Below are positions 1 through 5,897 of a DNA stretch of 12,426 nt, piece after piece; position 1 is the stretch's first letter, and every line of letters starts with the position of its first letter. This DNA comes from an uncultured Bacilli bacterium (lineage in GTDB: Bacteria > Bacillota_I > Bacilli_A > RF39 > UBA660). Location: the NCBI GenBank assembly GCA_934122215.1, contig CAKOWF010000031.1, forward strand, positions 1 to 12,426, in the 5' to 3' direction. Below the pieces are notes generated by a model that was not told where the DNA came from, made no database searches, and saw only the letters and a program-made list of their open reading frames with translations. A program made the position numbers and the translations under genes.

Positions 1-20
1 TGGCGTGGGATTCTTTTCCT
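1..20 (+). mobile_element. Possible right-end hairpin arm of an IS200/IS605-family element (cut by window edge)
   Basis: The window opens with TGGCGTGGGATTC. From memory, IS200/IS605-family elements carrying tnpB often end in a hairpin of the form ATCCCACG(N)-loop-(N)CGTGGGAT a short way inside the right end. This would be the second arm of such a hairpin, with the first arm and tnpB lying left of the window. Only one arm is visible, so this is a weak call based on motif resemblance. Confidence 0.25.
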
Positions 21-39
21 TATTAAATTTTTTTAGAAA

Positions 40-60
40 AACTATTGACTTTTAATAGTT
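40..60 (-). terminator. Possible weak terminator hairpin
   Basis: A perfect 7-bp inverted repeat (AACTATT, 7-nt loop, AATAGTT) is followed on the minus strand by TTTCT. The stem is nearly all A-T, so it would be weak. It could end a leftward transcript, or be part of a transposon end. Confidence 0.3.
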
Positions 61-189
61 AGCCTTTCTACAACAAAAAAGAGGTTGGTAAAATTTGCCT
101 CCCCCTCCGTTTACGAATAGTAAACATGTATTATTTATATAATCTTGTCTACTTTTTGAAACTATATTACTATTTTTATTTACATGATT

Positions 190-218
190 ATCGTATCATA
201 AATAATCTATCTATTCAA
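190..218 (-). promoter_or_regulatory. Possible leftward sigma-A-type promoter
   Basis: On the minus strand TTGAAT (213-218) is followed after 17 nt by TACGAT (190-195), which is preceded by TGA, giving an extended -10 (TGnTACGAT). Transcription would start near 183 and run out of the left edge. No gene is visible on that side inside the window, so the product could be an RNA or a gene beyond the edge. In such AT-rich DNA chance matches are common. Confidence 0.35.
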
Positions 219-306
219 TATTTATTTTAAAATTTAATTCTATCTTCTACATATTAACAACTTCATCAAAAGAGATGTTCTAATAAATAATTGTACATAG
301 GATTGA

Positions 307-762
307 TTATTTTGTTCCAGTTGAGCCAAATCCACCTTCACCACGTATTGTTTCATCTAAAGATTCTACTTCTTCAAATTCTGCTTTAACATATGGTACT
401 AAAACAAATTGAGCAATTCTTTCATTCTTTTCAATGGTTTGGATTTCACTAGATTGATTATAAATAGCAACCATAATTTCTCCTCTATAGTCACTATCAA
501 TAACTCCTACTTTATTAGCTGGAGCTAAACCTCTTTTAATTGAAATACCACTACGTGCAAAGATAAGTCCTACAAGTCCTGTTGGTATTTCCATTCCAAG
601 ACCTGTTGGTATCAATTTTGTTTCTCCAGGATTTAATATAATATTCTCATTAATTGCTGCATATAAATCACATCCAGCAGCATATTCAGTACCATAAGTT
701 GGTAACTTTGCTAATTCATTTAATTTTTTTATTTTTAAAACTTCTTTATTTATGCATGACAT
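307..762 (-). CDS. dut: dUTP diphosphatase (dUTPase), trimeric type
   Basis: It hydrolyses dUTP to dUMP and pyrophosphate in the cytoplasm, keeping uracil out of DNA and supplying dUMP for dTMP synthesis. All five motifs of the trimeric dUTPase family are present and in order: motif I around AAGCDLYAA (28-36), motif II ARSGISIKRG (69-78), motif III GVIDSDYRGEI (86-96) with the likely catalytic Asp89, motif IV NERIAQF (113-119), and the C-terminal arm RGEGGFGSTG (140-149) with the stacking Phe145. At 151 residues it has the usual family length. The ATG at 760-762 is preceded by GAGGT with 7-nt spacing. Its first 13 bases overlap the end of nrdG, so the two are translated from one message. It is the last gene of the nrdD-nrdG-dut operon, which fits its role: NrdD reduces UTP as well, and this enzyme clears the resulting dUTP. 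The short N-terminal extension (about 9 residues) is unremarkable. Confidence 0.95.
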   Translation of the reverse strand: MSCINKEVLKIKKLNELAKLPTYGTEYAAGCDLYAAINENIILNPGETKLIPTGLGMEIPTGLVGLIFARSGISIKRGLAPANKVGVIDSDYRGEIMVAIYNQSSEIQTIEKNERIAQFVLVPYVKAEFEEVESLDETIRGEGGFGSTGTK

Positions 763-1307
763 ACTTTTACCTCATTAAAACTTTCTACTTTTTCATCATT
801 ATATAAAACTATTTTACCTAATTCATTAGTCTTTTTCATGTCTATTATTCTTTGATTAGTTGAACCAACATAATGTTTATTAATATCTGCTAATCTCATT
901 ACAAATGGTCCTTCTAATAGTACATCTATATTATTTAATATATCATTTATATTTTTATCTTTTTCACTTTGTTTTAATAAAGTTTCATAAGTATATCCTG
1001 TATAGCACCATATTGTTTTATTAGGATATAATTCTTTAATATTTAAAACTAAGTTTCTTATTACTTCTCTATTACCAGGAAATAGTGGATCTCCACCTGA
1101 CAATGTTATTCCACTACACCATTCTTGGTCTAATTCCTTATATATTTCTTTGATAGCAGATTCATCAAATACAATTCCATCATTTGGATCCCAAGTTAAA
1201 GCATTTTGACATCCAGGACATTCATGATTACATCCTGAAACCCACAAAACCACTCTTAATCCTTCTCCATTTAACATATCTGCTTTTGTTATATTATGAT
1301 ATCTCAT
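750..1307 (-). CDS. nrdG: Anaerobic ribonucleoside-triphosphate reductase activating protein
   Basis: This radical SAM enzyme cleaves S-adenosylmethionine and uses the resulting radical to make the glycyl radical on NrdD. The cluster motif CX3CX2C is visible as C26-NHE-C30-PG-C33. It is followed by LSGGDPL, the glycine-rich SAM-binding stretch, at about residues 69-75. The N-terminus (MRYHNITKADMLNGEG) is typical of NrdG. At 185 residues it is close to the usual 150-180, with a short C-terminal tail. It starts 8 bp after the nrdD stop with AGGTGA upstream, and its end overlaps the dut start by 13 bp. The gene order and spacing show one operon with nrdD. The sequence shows no sign of damage. 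Confidence 0.95.
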   Translation of the reverse strand: MRYHNITKADMLNGEGLRVVLWVSGCNHECPGCQNALTWDPNDGIVFDESAIKEIYKELDQEWCSGITLSGGDPLFPGNREVIRNLVLNIKELYPNKTIWCYTGYTYETLLKQSEKDKNINDILNNIDVLLEGPFVMRLADINKHYVGSTNQRIIDMKKTNELGKIVLYNDEKVESFNEVKVCHA

Positions 1308-1315
1308 ACATTCAC

Positions 1316-3496
1316 CTACATTGATTTTCTTTCTGCTATTTCAGCCATTTTTGCTTTATTAAGTCTTGTATCACCATGTACTCTTGAATAAGATAAATAT
1401 CCATTCATTCTATCTATTTTAGTTAAATCATCACTACCACATACTGGACAAGTATCCATTTCTAATTCTTCATGTCCGCATTTATTGCAATAAGCTAAAG
1501 ATAAATTTACACCTTCATAGAAACCTTTTTCCATAGCTCTTTCTACATAAGTAATCATTGCTTTAGTATTATAATTTAAATTGTATCTAACATATTGAAT
1601 TCTTCCACCTTTACAAAGTTCCCAGAATCTTTCTTCTAAATCTTGTTTTTGAATACCATTAATATCTTCCCAAACACCACAATGGAAACTATTAGAAACA
1701 TATTCTCTTGATGATACTCCTTCAATCACACCATATTTTTTTCTAAATTGTTCTATTTGAAGTCCACATAAATTTTCTGCTGGTGTACCATATATAGCAT
1801 ATAAAATATGATCTTCTTTTTTAAATTGTTGTGTTTTATCATTTATATACTTAAGTACTTCTAAAGCAAAGTTACCATCTTCTACTATGCTTTTTCCATT
1901 ATATAACATTTGTAATTCATTTAAAGCTGTTATACCAAAAGATGCTGTTGAAGAGTCTAATAATGGTTCAATACACTCATTAGGTTGTAAATGTCCCTTA
2001 TAGAAACCACCTTCACAATAAGCTACTGGATTGGTACTTGCTTTTTTCTTAGACAAATAATGATATGTACGAATATGAATTTTTCTTATCATTTCTAGAT
2101 AATAATCTAATACTTCATAAAAATCTTTTTGTTCTTCTCTTGATTTAGCTAAAATCATTGGTAAGTGTAATGAAACAGCTCCAATATTAAATCTTCCTAT
2201 AAATACTGGTACATCTTTATCATCTGCTGGTTCAAAACCGCCTCTTTCATAATATGGTGATAGGAAAGCTCTACATCCCATAGGGCTTACTACTTTTCCA
2301 TATTTTTTATACATTTCAGGTACATATCCTTTTCCTGTTAATGATAAATAATCTGGATACATTGTTTTTTCACTACATTTAATTGCTTCTAAGAAACTAT
2401 CATGTAATGGTTTTCCTTCTTTATGTAAATTTTTATCATATAAAAATACTAATTTTGGAAACAATGTAGGCTTTTTATATCCTTTTTTACCTTGACCTTT
2501 AGAATGAGTTTTTAAAATGGTTTGGGCTACCATAACTCCAAATTTATCTTTTTCAATACCAAATGTCATAGTAACAAACGGATAATCTCCACGAGAAGAG
2601 CCAACACTATTTAATTTATATTCAATTCCTTGATATCCTTGTTCGCATTCTCTTTCAGTCTTTTTCCAAGCCCATTCTTCAGCTTTCTTTATACCTTTTT
2701 TATCATTTTCAGGTGTTTCAGTTAATTCCATATATTCTTTATAAAATTTATCATAAGTTTTTTTAGCATAAGGCGCTAGTATGGTATCTACTTCTGGTAC
2801 TGTAAATCCACCATATTGCATAGCAGCAGTATTAATGATAACATCGCCCATTACATCAAATGCTGTATCTAGTGATTTTGGTTCATTATACCATAAATTA
2901 CCCATTTCGAATCCACCCCTCATAACGGATCCTACATCACATAAGCAACAATTCATTGTATCTCTTCTAGCAGACATATCATGAACATAAATATATCCAT
3001 CTTCGCAAGCTTCTATTTCAGCAGTTGTTAAGAAGAATTTTTTATATAATTCTTTATTTAATGAATTATAAGTTAAACTTCTTTGTGTAGCAACTAATGC
3101 ACTATCAGTGTTAGAGTTTTCTTTATCACCAATATAATTAATTGCTTGAGCTTTTTTATATACTTTATCTAAAATATGTACAAAATCTTTTTTATAATTT
3201 CTATATTCCCTATAACTTTTAGCAACTAATGGATTAACTTTTTCTAGTGCTGCTTCTACACAGTTATGAATTTGTTGAACTTCAGGATCTGTTGTTTGAG
3301 TAAGTAGATAATCTACTACTAAATTAACTACTTCATCTTCTGCAGATTCAGTTAAATCAACCATTACTCTTTCAGCACTTTTTCTAATTGCTTCTTTAAT
3401 TTTTTCTTCATTAAAGTCTTGCTTATTACCATTTCTCTTGATTATTTTAAATTTTGCCTTTACTTTTTCTAGGTTTTCTTTTTCTTTTTTTGTCAT
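1316..3496 (-). CDS. nrdD: Anaerobic (class III) ribonucleoside-triphosphate reductase, glycyl radical enzyme
   Basis: It reduces NTPs to dNTPs without oxygen, supplying DNA precursors. From the chosen ATG the protein has 726 residues. An N-terminal ATP-cone (about 16-105, starting FKIIKRNG) gives allosteric control. The central barrel contains the NCCLCDVGS stretch, which holds candidate active-site cysteines. A zinc site C670-X2-C673-X9-C683-X2-C686 precedes the C-terminal glycyl radical loop RMNGYL, with the radical on Gly699. The longest frame begins at a TTG ending at 3523. The ATG at 3494-3496 is preferred because AGGAG stands 7 nt upstream and the ATP-cone follows a normal-length leader, though an AGGA also precedes the TTG, so that start is not excluded. 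It heads the nrdD-nrdG-dut operon and is divergent from a Crp/Fnr-type regulator. No NrdR box is recognisable. No class I or II reductase is in the window, in line with an anaerobic life. Confidence 0.96.
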   Translation of the reverse strand: MTKKEKENLEKVKAKFKIIKRNGNKQDFNEEKIKEAIRKSAERVMVDLTESAEDEVVNLVVDYLLTQTTDPEVQQIHNCVEAALEKVNPLVAKSYREYRNYKKDFVHILDKVYKKAQAINYIGDKENSNTDSALVATQRSLTYNSLNKELYKKFFLTTAEIEACEDGYIYVHDMSARRDTMNCCLCDVGSVMRGGFEMGNLWYNEPKSLDTAFDVMGDVIINTAAMQYGGFTVPEVDTILAPYAKKTYDKFYKEYMELTETPENDKKGIKKAEEWAWKKTERECEQGYQGIEYKLNSVGSSRGDYPFVTMTFGIEKDKFGVMVAQTILKTHSKGQGKKGYKKPTLFPKLVFLYDKNLHKEGKPLHDSFLEAIKCSEKTMYPDYLSLTGKGYVPEMYKKYGKVVSPMGCRAFLSPYYERGGFEPADDKDVPVFIGRFNIGAVSLHLPMILAKSREEQKDFYEVLDYYLEMIRKIHIRTYHYLSKKKASTNPVAYCEGGFYKGHLQPNECIEPLLDSSTASFGITALNELQMLYNGKSIVEDGNFALEVLKYINDKTQQFKKEDHILYAIYGTPAENLCGLQIEQFRKKYGVIEGVSSREYVSNSFHCGVWEDINGIQKQDLEERFWELCKGGRIQYVRYNLNYNTKAMITYVERAMEKGFYEGVNLSLAYCNKCGHEELEMDTCPVCGSDDLTKIDRMNGYLSYSRVHGDTRLNKAKMAEIAERKSM

Positions 3497-3557
3497 CTTA
3501 CCACTCCTAACTATAACATTCAAAGTATCTTTCCTACTTTAAAGTAATTCTATCATC

Positions 3558-3587
3558 ATTATCAAATATTAGTTGTTGCATTTGCAA
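3558..3587 (-). promoter_or_regulatory. Candidate promoter of the nrdD-nrdG-dut operon
   Basis: On the minus strand the -35 hexamer TTGCAA (3582-3587) and the -10 GATAAT (3558-3563) are separated by 18 nt. Transcription would start near 3551, giving a leader of about 54 nt before the nrdD ATG. The -35 lies inside the inverted repeat at 3574-3589, so a protein bound there would block or reposition RNA polymerase. Confidence 0.5.
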
Positions 3588-3589
3588 CA
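3574..3589. promoter_or_regulatory. 16-bp inverted repeat, likely operator between nrdD and the Crp/Fnr-type gene
   Basis: TGTTGCATTTGCAACA has perfect 7-bp arms around a TT centre. Two-fold symmetric sites of this size, with a conserved core in each half, are what Crp/Fnr-family dimers bind. It is the only such site I found in the window and lies just upstream of such a regulator. It differs from the classic FNR (TTGAT-N4-ATCAA) and CRP (TGTGA-N6-TCACA) sites. It partly resembles a Rex site (TTGTTAA-N4-TTAACAA) but lacks the inner AA/TT. Autoregulation plus control of nrdD is the inferred role. Confidence 0.6.
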
Positions 3590-3610
3590 TTTTATTTTTT
3601 TTGATATAAT
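3582..3610 (+). promoter_or_regulatory. Promoter of the Crp/Fnr-type regulator
   Basis: TTGCAA (3582-3587), a 17-nt spacer and a perfect TATAAT (3605-3610) make a good vegetative promoter. The start point would be near 3617, so the leader before the ATG at 3632 is only about 15 nt. The -35 is inside the inverted repeat and is the same hexamer proposed for nrdD on the other strand. Confidence 0.65.
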
Positions 3611-3631
3611 TTTTTTAGTGGTGATGATTTT

Positions 3632-4261
3632 ATGTTTGAAATACAAGGGTTATCAAATTTTGAAATTATTTTAGAAAAAATGTCTAAATGTGTAAATGCT
3701 AAAAAGAGAACATTTATGAGTGGTGAAACTATTTTAAGTTTTGGTAGCAAAAGAAAAATAATTGGTATTCTTTTATCTGGAAATGCTGATTTAAGAAAAA
3801 TCGATATTAAAGGATTTGAAACAATACTTGAAAATCTTTCTAAAGGTGATATTTTTAGTGAGATGTTTATAGAAATAAATGATGATCCTACTTACTTAGT
3901 TGCTACTGAGGAAACTGAAGTATTGTTTATTGATTATTATCATATTTTTAATGATTGTAAAATTAATTGTTTAAATCATAAAATTGTCGTTAATACTATT
4001 ATTGATATGTTAATGCATAAAACAGTTCAATTAAATAACAAAATTGCTATATTAAGCAGTAGAACTACTAGAGAAAAAATATTGTCTTATTTACAAACTG
4101 AAGCTAAAGGTAATAGAAAAGTAACTATAAATTATAGTTTACAAGAGTTAGCTGATTATTTATGTGTTGATAGAAGTGCTATGATGAGGGAAATCAAAAA
4201 ACTAATTGATGAAAAAAAAATAAAAAAAGAAGGTAGAACCTTCACTATTTATAAACGTTAA
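3632..4261 (+). CDS. Crp/Fnr-family transcriptional regulator
   Basis: A cytoplasmic DNA-binding regulator. Residues about 10-125 form a cyclic-nucleotide-binding-type beta barrel (pattern FMSGETILSFGS ... GILLSGNADLRK ... KGDIFSE, typical of the family). A long dimer helix follows at about 118-145. The C-terminal winged helix-turn-helix lies at about 146-207, with recognition region SLQELADYLCVDRSAMMREI at about 169-188. At 209 residues it is slightly short of the usual 220-230. Four cysteines (C20, C109, C113, C178) are scattered and do not form the N-terminal iron-sulfur motif of E. coli FNR, so its signal cannot be read off. GGTGAT stands 6 nt before the ATG. It is the only gene in its transcription unit, divergent from nrdD, and probably binds the palindrome between them. 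Its TAA overlaps the stop codon of the convergent radical SAM gene. Confidence 0.88.
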   Translation: MFEIQGLSNFEIILEKMSKCVNAKKRTFMSGETILSFGSKRKIIGILLSGNADLRKIDIKGFETILENLSKGDIFSEMFIEINDDPTYLVATEETEVLFIDYYHIFNDCKINCLNHKIVVNTIIDMLMHKTVQLNNKIAILSSRTTREKILSYLQTEAKGNRKVTINYSLQELADYLCVDRSAMMREIKKLIDEKKIKKEGRTFTIYKR

Positions 4262-5046
4262 TTTTGTATAAAATTACAATGTTTACATAATTCTTCGCAT
4301 TTTTTATTATTTTTAAAATTATTAATCATATTATTTACTCTAGTACTGTTTAGTACATCTTTTAATTCATCAATGTATATATTTCCTAGTGTTATTACAC
4401 CTTTTGTATCTAAACAACAAGGTATGATATTTCCATTTGAAAGTATTCCAATATGATTTTTTAATGCATAACATTTCCCTTGTTCATTATAGTAATTGTT
4501 ATCTAAATCTGGCCAAATAAATTCGTGAAATTCACTAAAGAAAATATTATTTTTTATTTTCTTTTTTTCTTTTATATTCGTATTATAATGATTATTTAAA
4601 ATATCTATTATTTGTTCATTATATTTATTATTTACCCAAACTCTATATGATATATATGTATTTTTTAAATTATCTACTACATCAAAAATATTATCCATAT
4701 ATTGTTCTAAAGATATTCCATATTTCTCATTATAACTATGTAACGATATGTTTAATTGCCTTATTTCATTTATATTTTTTATTCTTTTTATTAGATAACC
4801 ATTTGTAGTTATATTAATCATAAAATTATTTTCTTTTGCTATTTTTATATATTTTTTTATATTAGGATGTAATAATGGTTCTCCCAATATATGAAAATAT
4901 AAATAATTAGTATAACCTTTTAATTTTTTTAAAATTAGTTTGAAATTTTCTTCTTCAATAAATCTTATATCATTACTATTTTGAATACAAAAATCACATT
5001 TTAAGTTACAGCTATTTGTAATTTCTATATATACTTTTTTTAACAT
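4258..5046 (-). CDS. Radical SAM protein with SPASM-type C-terminus
   Basis: A radical SAM enzyme of unknown substrate. The cluster motif is C13-X3-C17-X2-C20 within NSCNLKCDFC. HILGEPLLHP (52-61) corresponds to the GGEPxxHP strand, and ITTNGYLI (79-86) is also typical. The C-terminus carries six cysteines arranged as C192, C210-C211 and C250-X3-C254-X2-C257. This resembles a SPASM domain that holds auxiliary iron-sulfur clusters, as in peptide-modifying maturases and anaerobic sulfatase-maturing enzymes. At 262 residues it is short for a SPASM enzyme (commonly 350 or more), so the barrel is compact. The ATG has GGTGAT 4 nt upstream. It lies 58 bp downstream of a kinase-fold gene on the same strand and is probably co-transcribed with it. 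No precursor peptide gene is recognisable nearby. The reaction and partner are not known, and the kinase-like neighbour is the best clue. Confidence 0.82.
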   Translation of the reverse strand: MLKKVYIEITNSCNLKCDFCIQNSNDIRFIEEENFKLILKKLKGYTNYLYFHILGEPLLHPNIKKYIKIAKENNFMINITTNGYLIKRIKNINEIRQLNISLHSYNEKYGISLEQYMDNIFDVVDNLKNTYISYRVWVNNKYNEQIIDILNNHYNTNIKEKKKIKNNIFFSEFHEFIWPDLDNNYYNEQGKCYALKNHIGILSNGNIIPCCLDTKGVITLGNIYIDELKDVLNSTRVNNMINNFKNNKKCEELCKHCNFIQN

Positions 5047-5104
5047 ATTATCACCAATTTAAATAATTATACATTATAAATTATAAATAATAAAGATTAA
5101 TATT

Positions 5105-5812
5105 TTATTTAATATATCTACTTTTTACTTTTATCATTTCATGAACATTTTCATATTTAGCTGAATTGTCATAAAAATATTCGCTATAGGTTAAATCTTC
5201 TTTTGCTGAAGCAATACTTTTTATAAGCATTGTTGCCTTTTTAGGTGTTGTTAATTTATATGATATTATTTCTCTTTCTAACATATGAAATATATATTCT
5301 TCTAAAATTAGTTTATTTTTATTAATATAGTCATTTAAAGTAAAATATGCTTGATGATGATATCTACCAGGATCAACCATATATAATTTTTGCATTTCTT
5401 TAGAATATATTGAATTATGAAAAGCAAAATCAACTGCTAAAAAGCGGTTTTCACTTAGTAACAACATTTCTTCTTCTAACTTTTTTATATTTTCTATAAA
5501 TATATTCCAATCTAACTCAGTTAGTCCTATTTTGTCATTCTCACCAACCATAGGACATTTATAGCCAACATAATTACCTAATTCATCGAATATCAAACTT
5601 GTTGGCAAAACTATACTTTCAAATTTATCACTAATTCCTAATAATGACTGATGATATATTTTTTTATTACCAAATCCTTCATTTAAAGTATTAGGATAAT
5701 ATATTTTATATATATAATTATCTATTTTATATAGTTTTCCCTCACTACCACTATTAAATTTTTTTTGATTATCTGATATTGTTATTATTTTCCCATCAAC
5801 ATAGTATTTCAT
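5105..5812 (-). CDS. Diverged protein-kinase-fold protein (putative small-molecule or protein kinase)
   Basis: I do not recognise a named family, but the kinase fold is visible. Numbering is from the chosen ATG (235 residues). A glycine-rich loop GSEGKLY (22-28) is followed by YKIYYP with candidate ATP-binding Lys36. A hinge-like GYKCPMV lies at 83-89. The catalytic loop reads AVDFAFHN with Asp128 and Asn133 spaced exactly as in HRDxxxxN, and VDPG (146-149) stands for DFG with Asp147. The catalytic Asp, Asn and metal-binding Asp are thus all kept, although the HR pair and the usual Lys two residues after the Asp are lost. A helical C-terminal tail follows. A TTG at 5828-5830 in the same frame gives 6 more residues. 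The ATG at 5810-5812 is preferred because AGGAAG sits 7 nt upstream. It has its own promoter at 5847-5875 and precedes the radical SAM gene. Substrate unknown. Confidence 0.65.
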   Translation of the reverse strand: MKYYVDGKIITISDNQKKFNSGSEGKLYKIDNYIYKIYYPNTLNEGFGNKKIYHQSLLGISDKFESIVLPTSLIFDELGNYVGYKCPMVGENDKIGLTELDWNIFIENIKKLEEEMLLLSENRFLAVDFAFHNSIYSKEMQKLYMVDPGRYHHQAYFTLNDYINKNKLILEEYIFHMLEREIISYKLTTPKKATMLIKSIASAKEDLTYSEYFYDNSAKYENVHEMIKVKSRYIK

Positions 5813-5846
5813 ATTAAATCTTCCTATCAATTTTTAATTGTTGTAT

Positions 5847-5875
5847 ATATTAACACACAGTAAATGTTAAGTCAA
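5847..5875 (-). promoter_or_regulatory. Promoter of the kinase-like / radical SAM unit
   Basis: On the minus strand TTGACT (5870-5875) is followed after 17 nt by TAATAT (5847-5852), itself preceded by TGT, giving an extended -10. Transcription would begin near 5840, leaving a leader of about 28 nt before the ATG at 5812 with its AGGAAG site. This separates the unit from the upstream ORF6N gene. Confidence 0.6.
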
Positions 5876-5897
5876 TCTTATTAAATATTTTTAATTA

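Larger units (their letters stand above)
1..306. other. Gene-free AT-rich region with inverted repeats
   Basis: No reading frame here has both a credible ribosome site and recognisable protein sequence. The stretch holds a G-rich half-hairpin at the extreme left edge, an inverted repeat at 40-60, a second at 109-125 (GTTTAC, 5-nt loop, GTAAAC), and a pyrimidine-rich run at 98-108 that reads GGAGGGGGAGG on the minus strand. A possible leftward promoter lies at 190-218. It is the region downstream of the nrdD-nrdG-dut operon. I see no clear intrinsic terminator immediately after dut. Confidence 0.6.

Noticed and set aside
126..230. 34-codon frame on the + strand starting MYYLYNLVYF
   Set aside because: No ribosome site precedes it, the product is mostly Tyr, Leu, Asn and Ile as expected from translated AT-rich DNA, and a leftward promoter-like element lies within it.
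2781..2984. Open frame on the + strand inside nrdD
   Set aside because: It is antisense to highly conserved nrdD sequence and has no recognisable protein features.
3522..3546. AAAGTA/TACTTT repeats in the nrdD leader as an NrdR box
   Set aside because: They do not match the NrdR consensus (a 16-bp box with ATAT centre and flanking ACAC/GTGT), and occur downstream of the proposed start of transcription.
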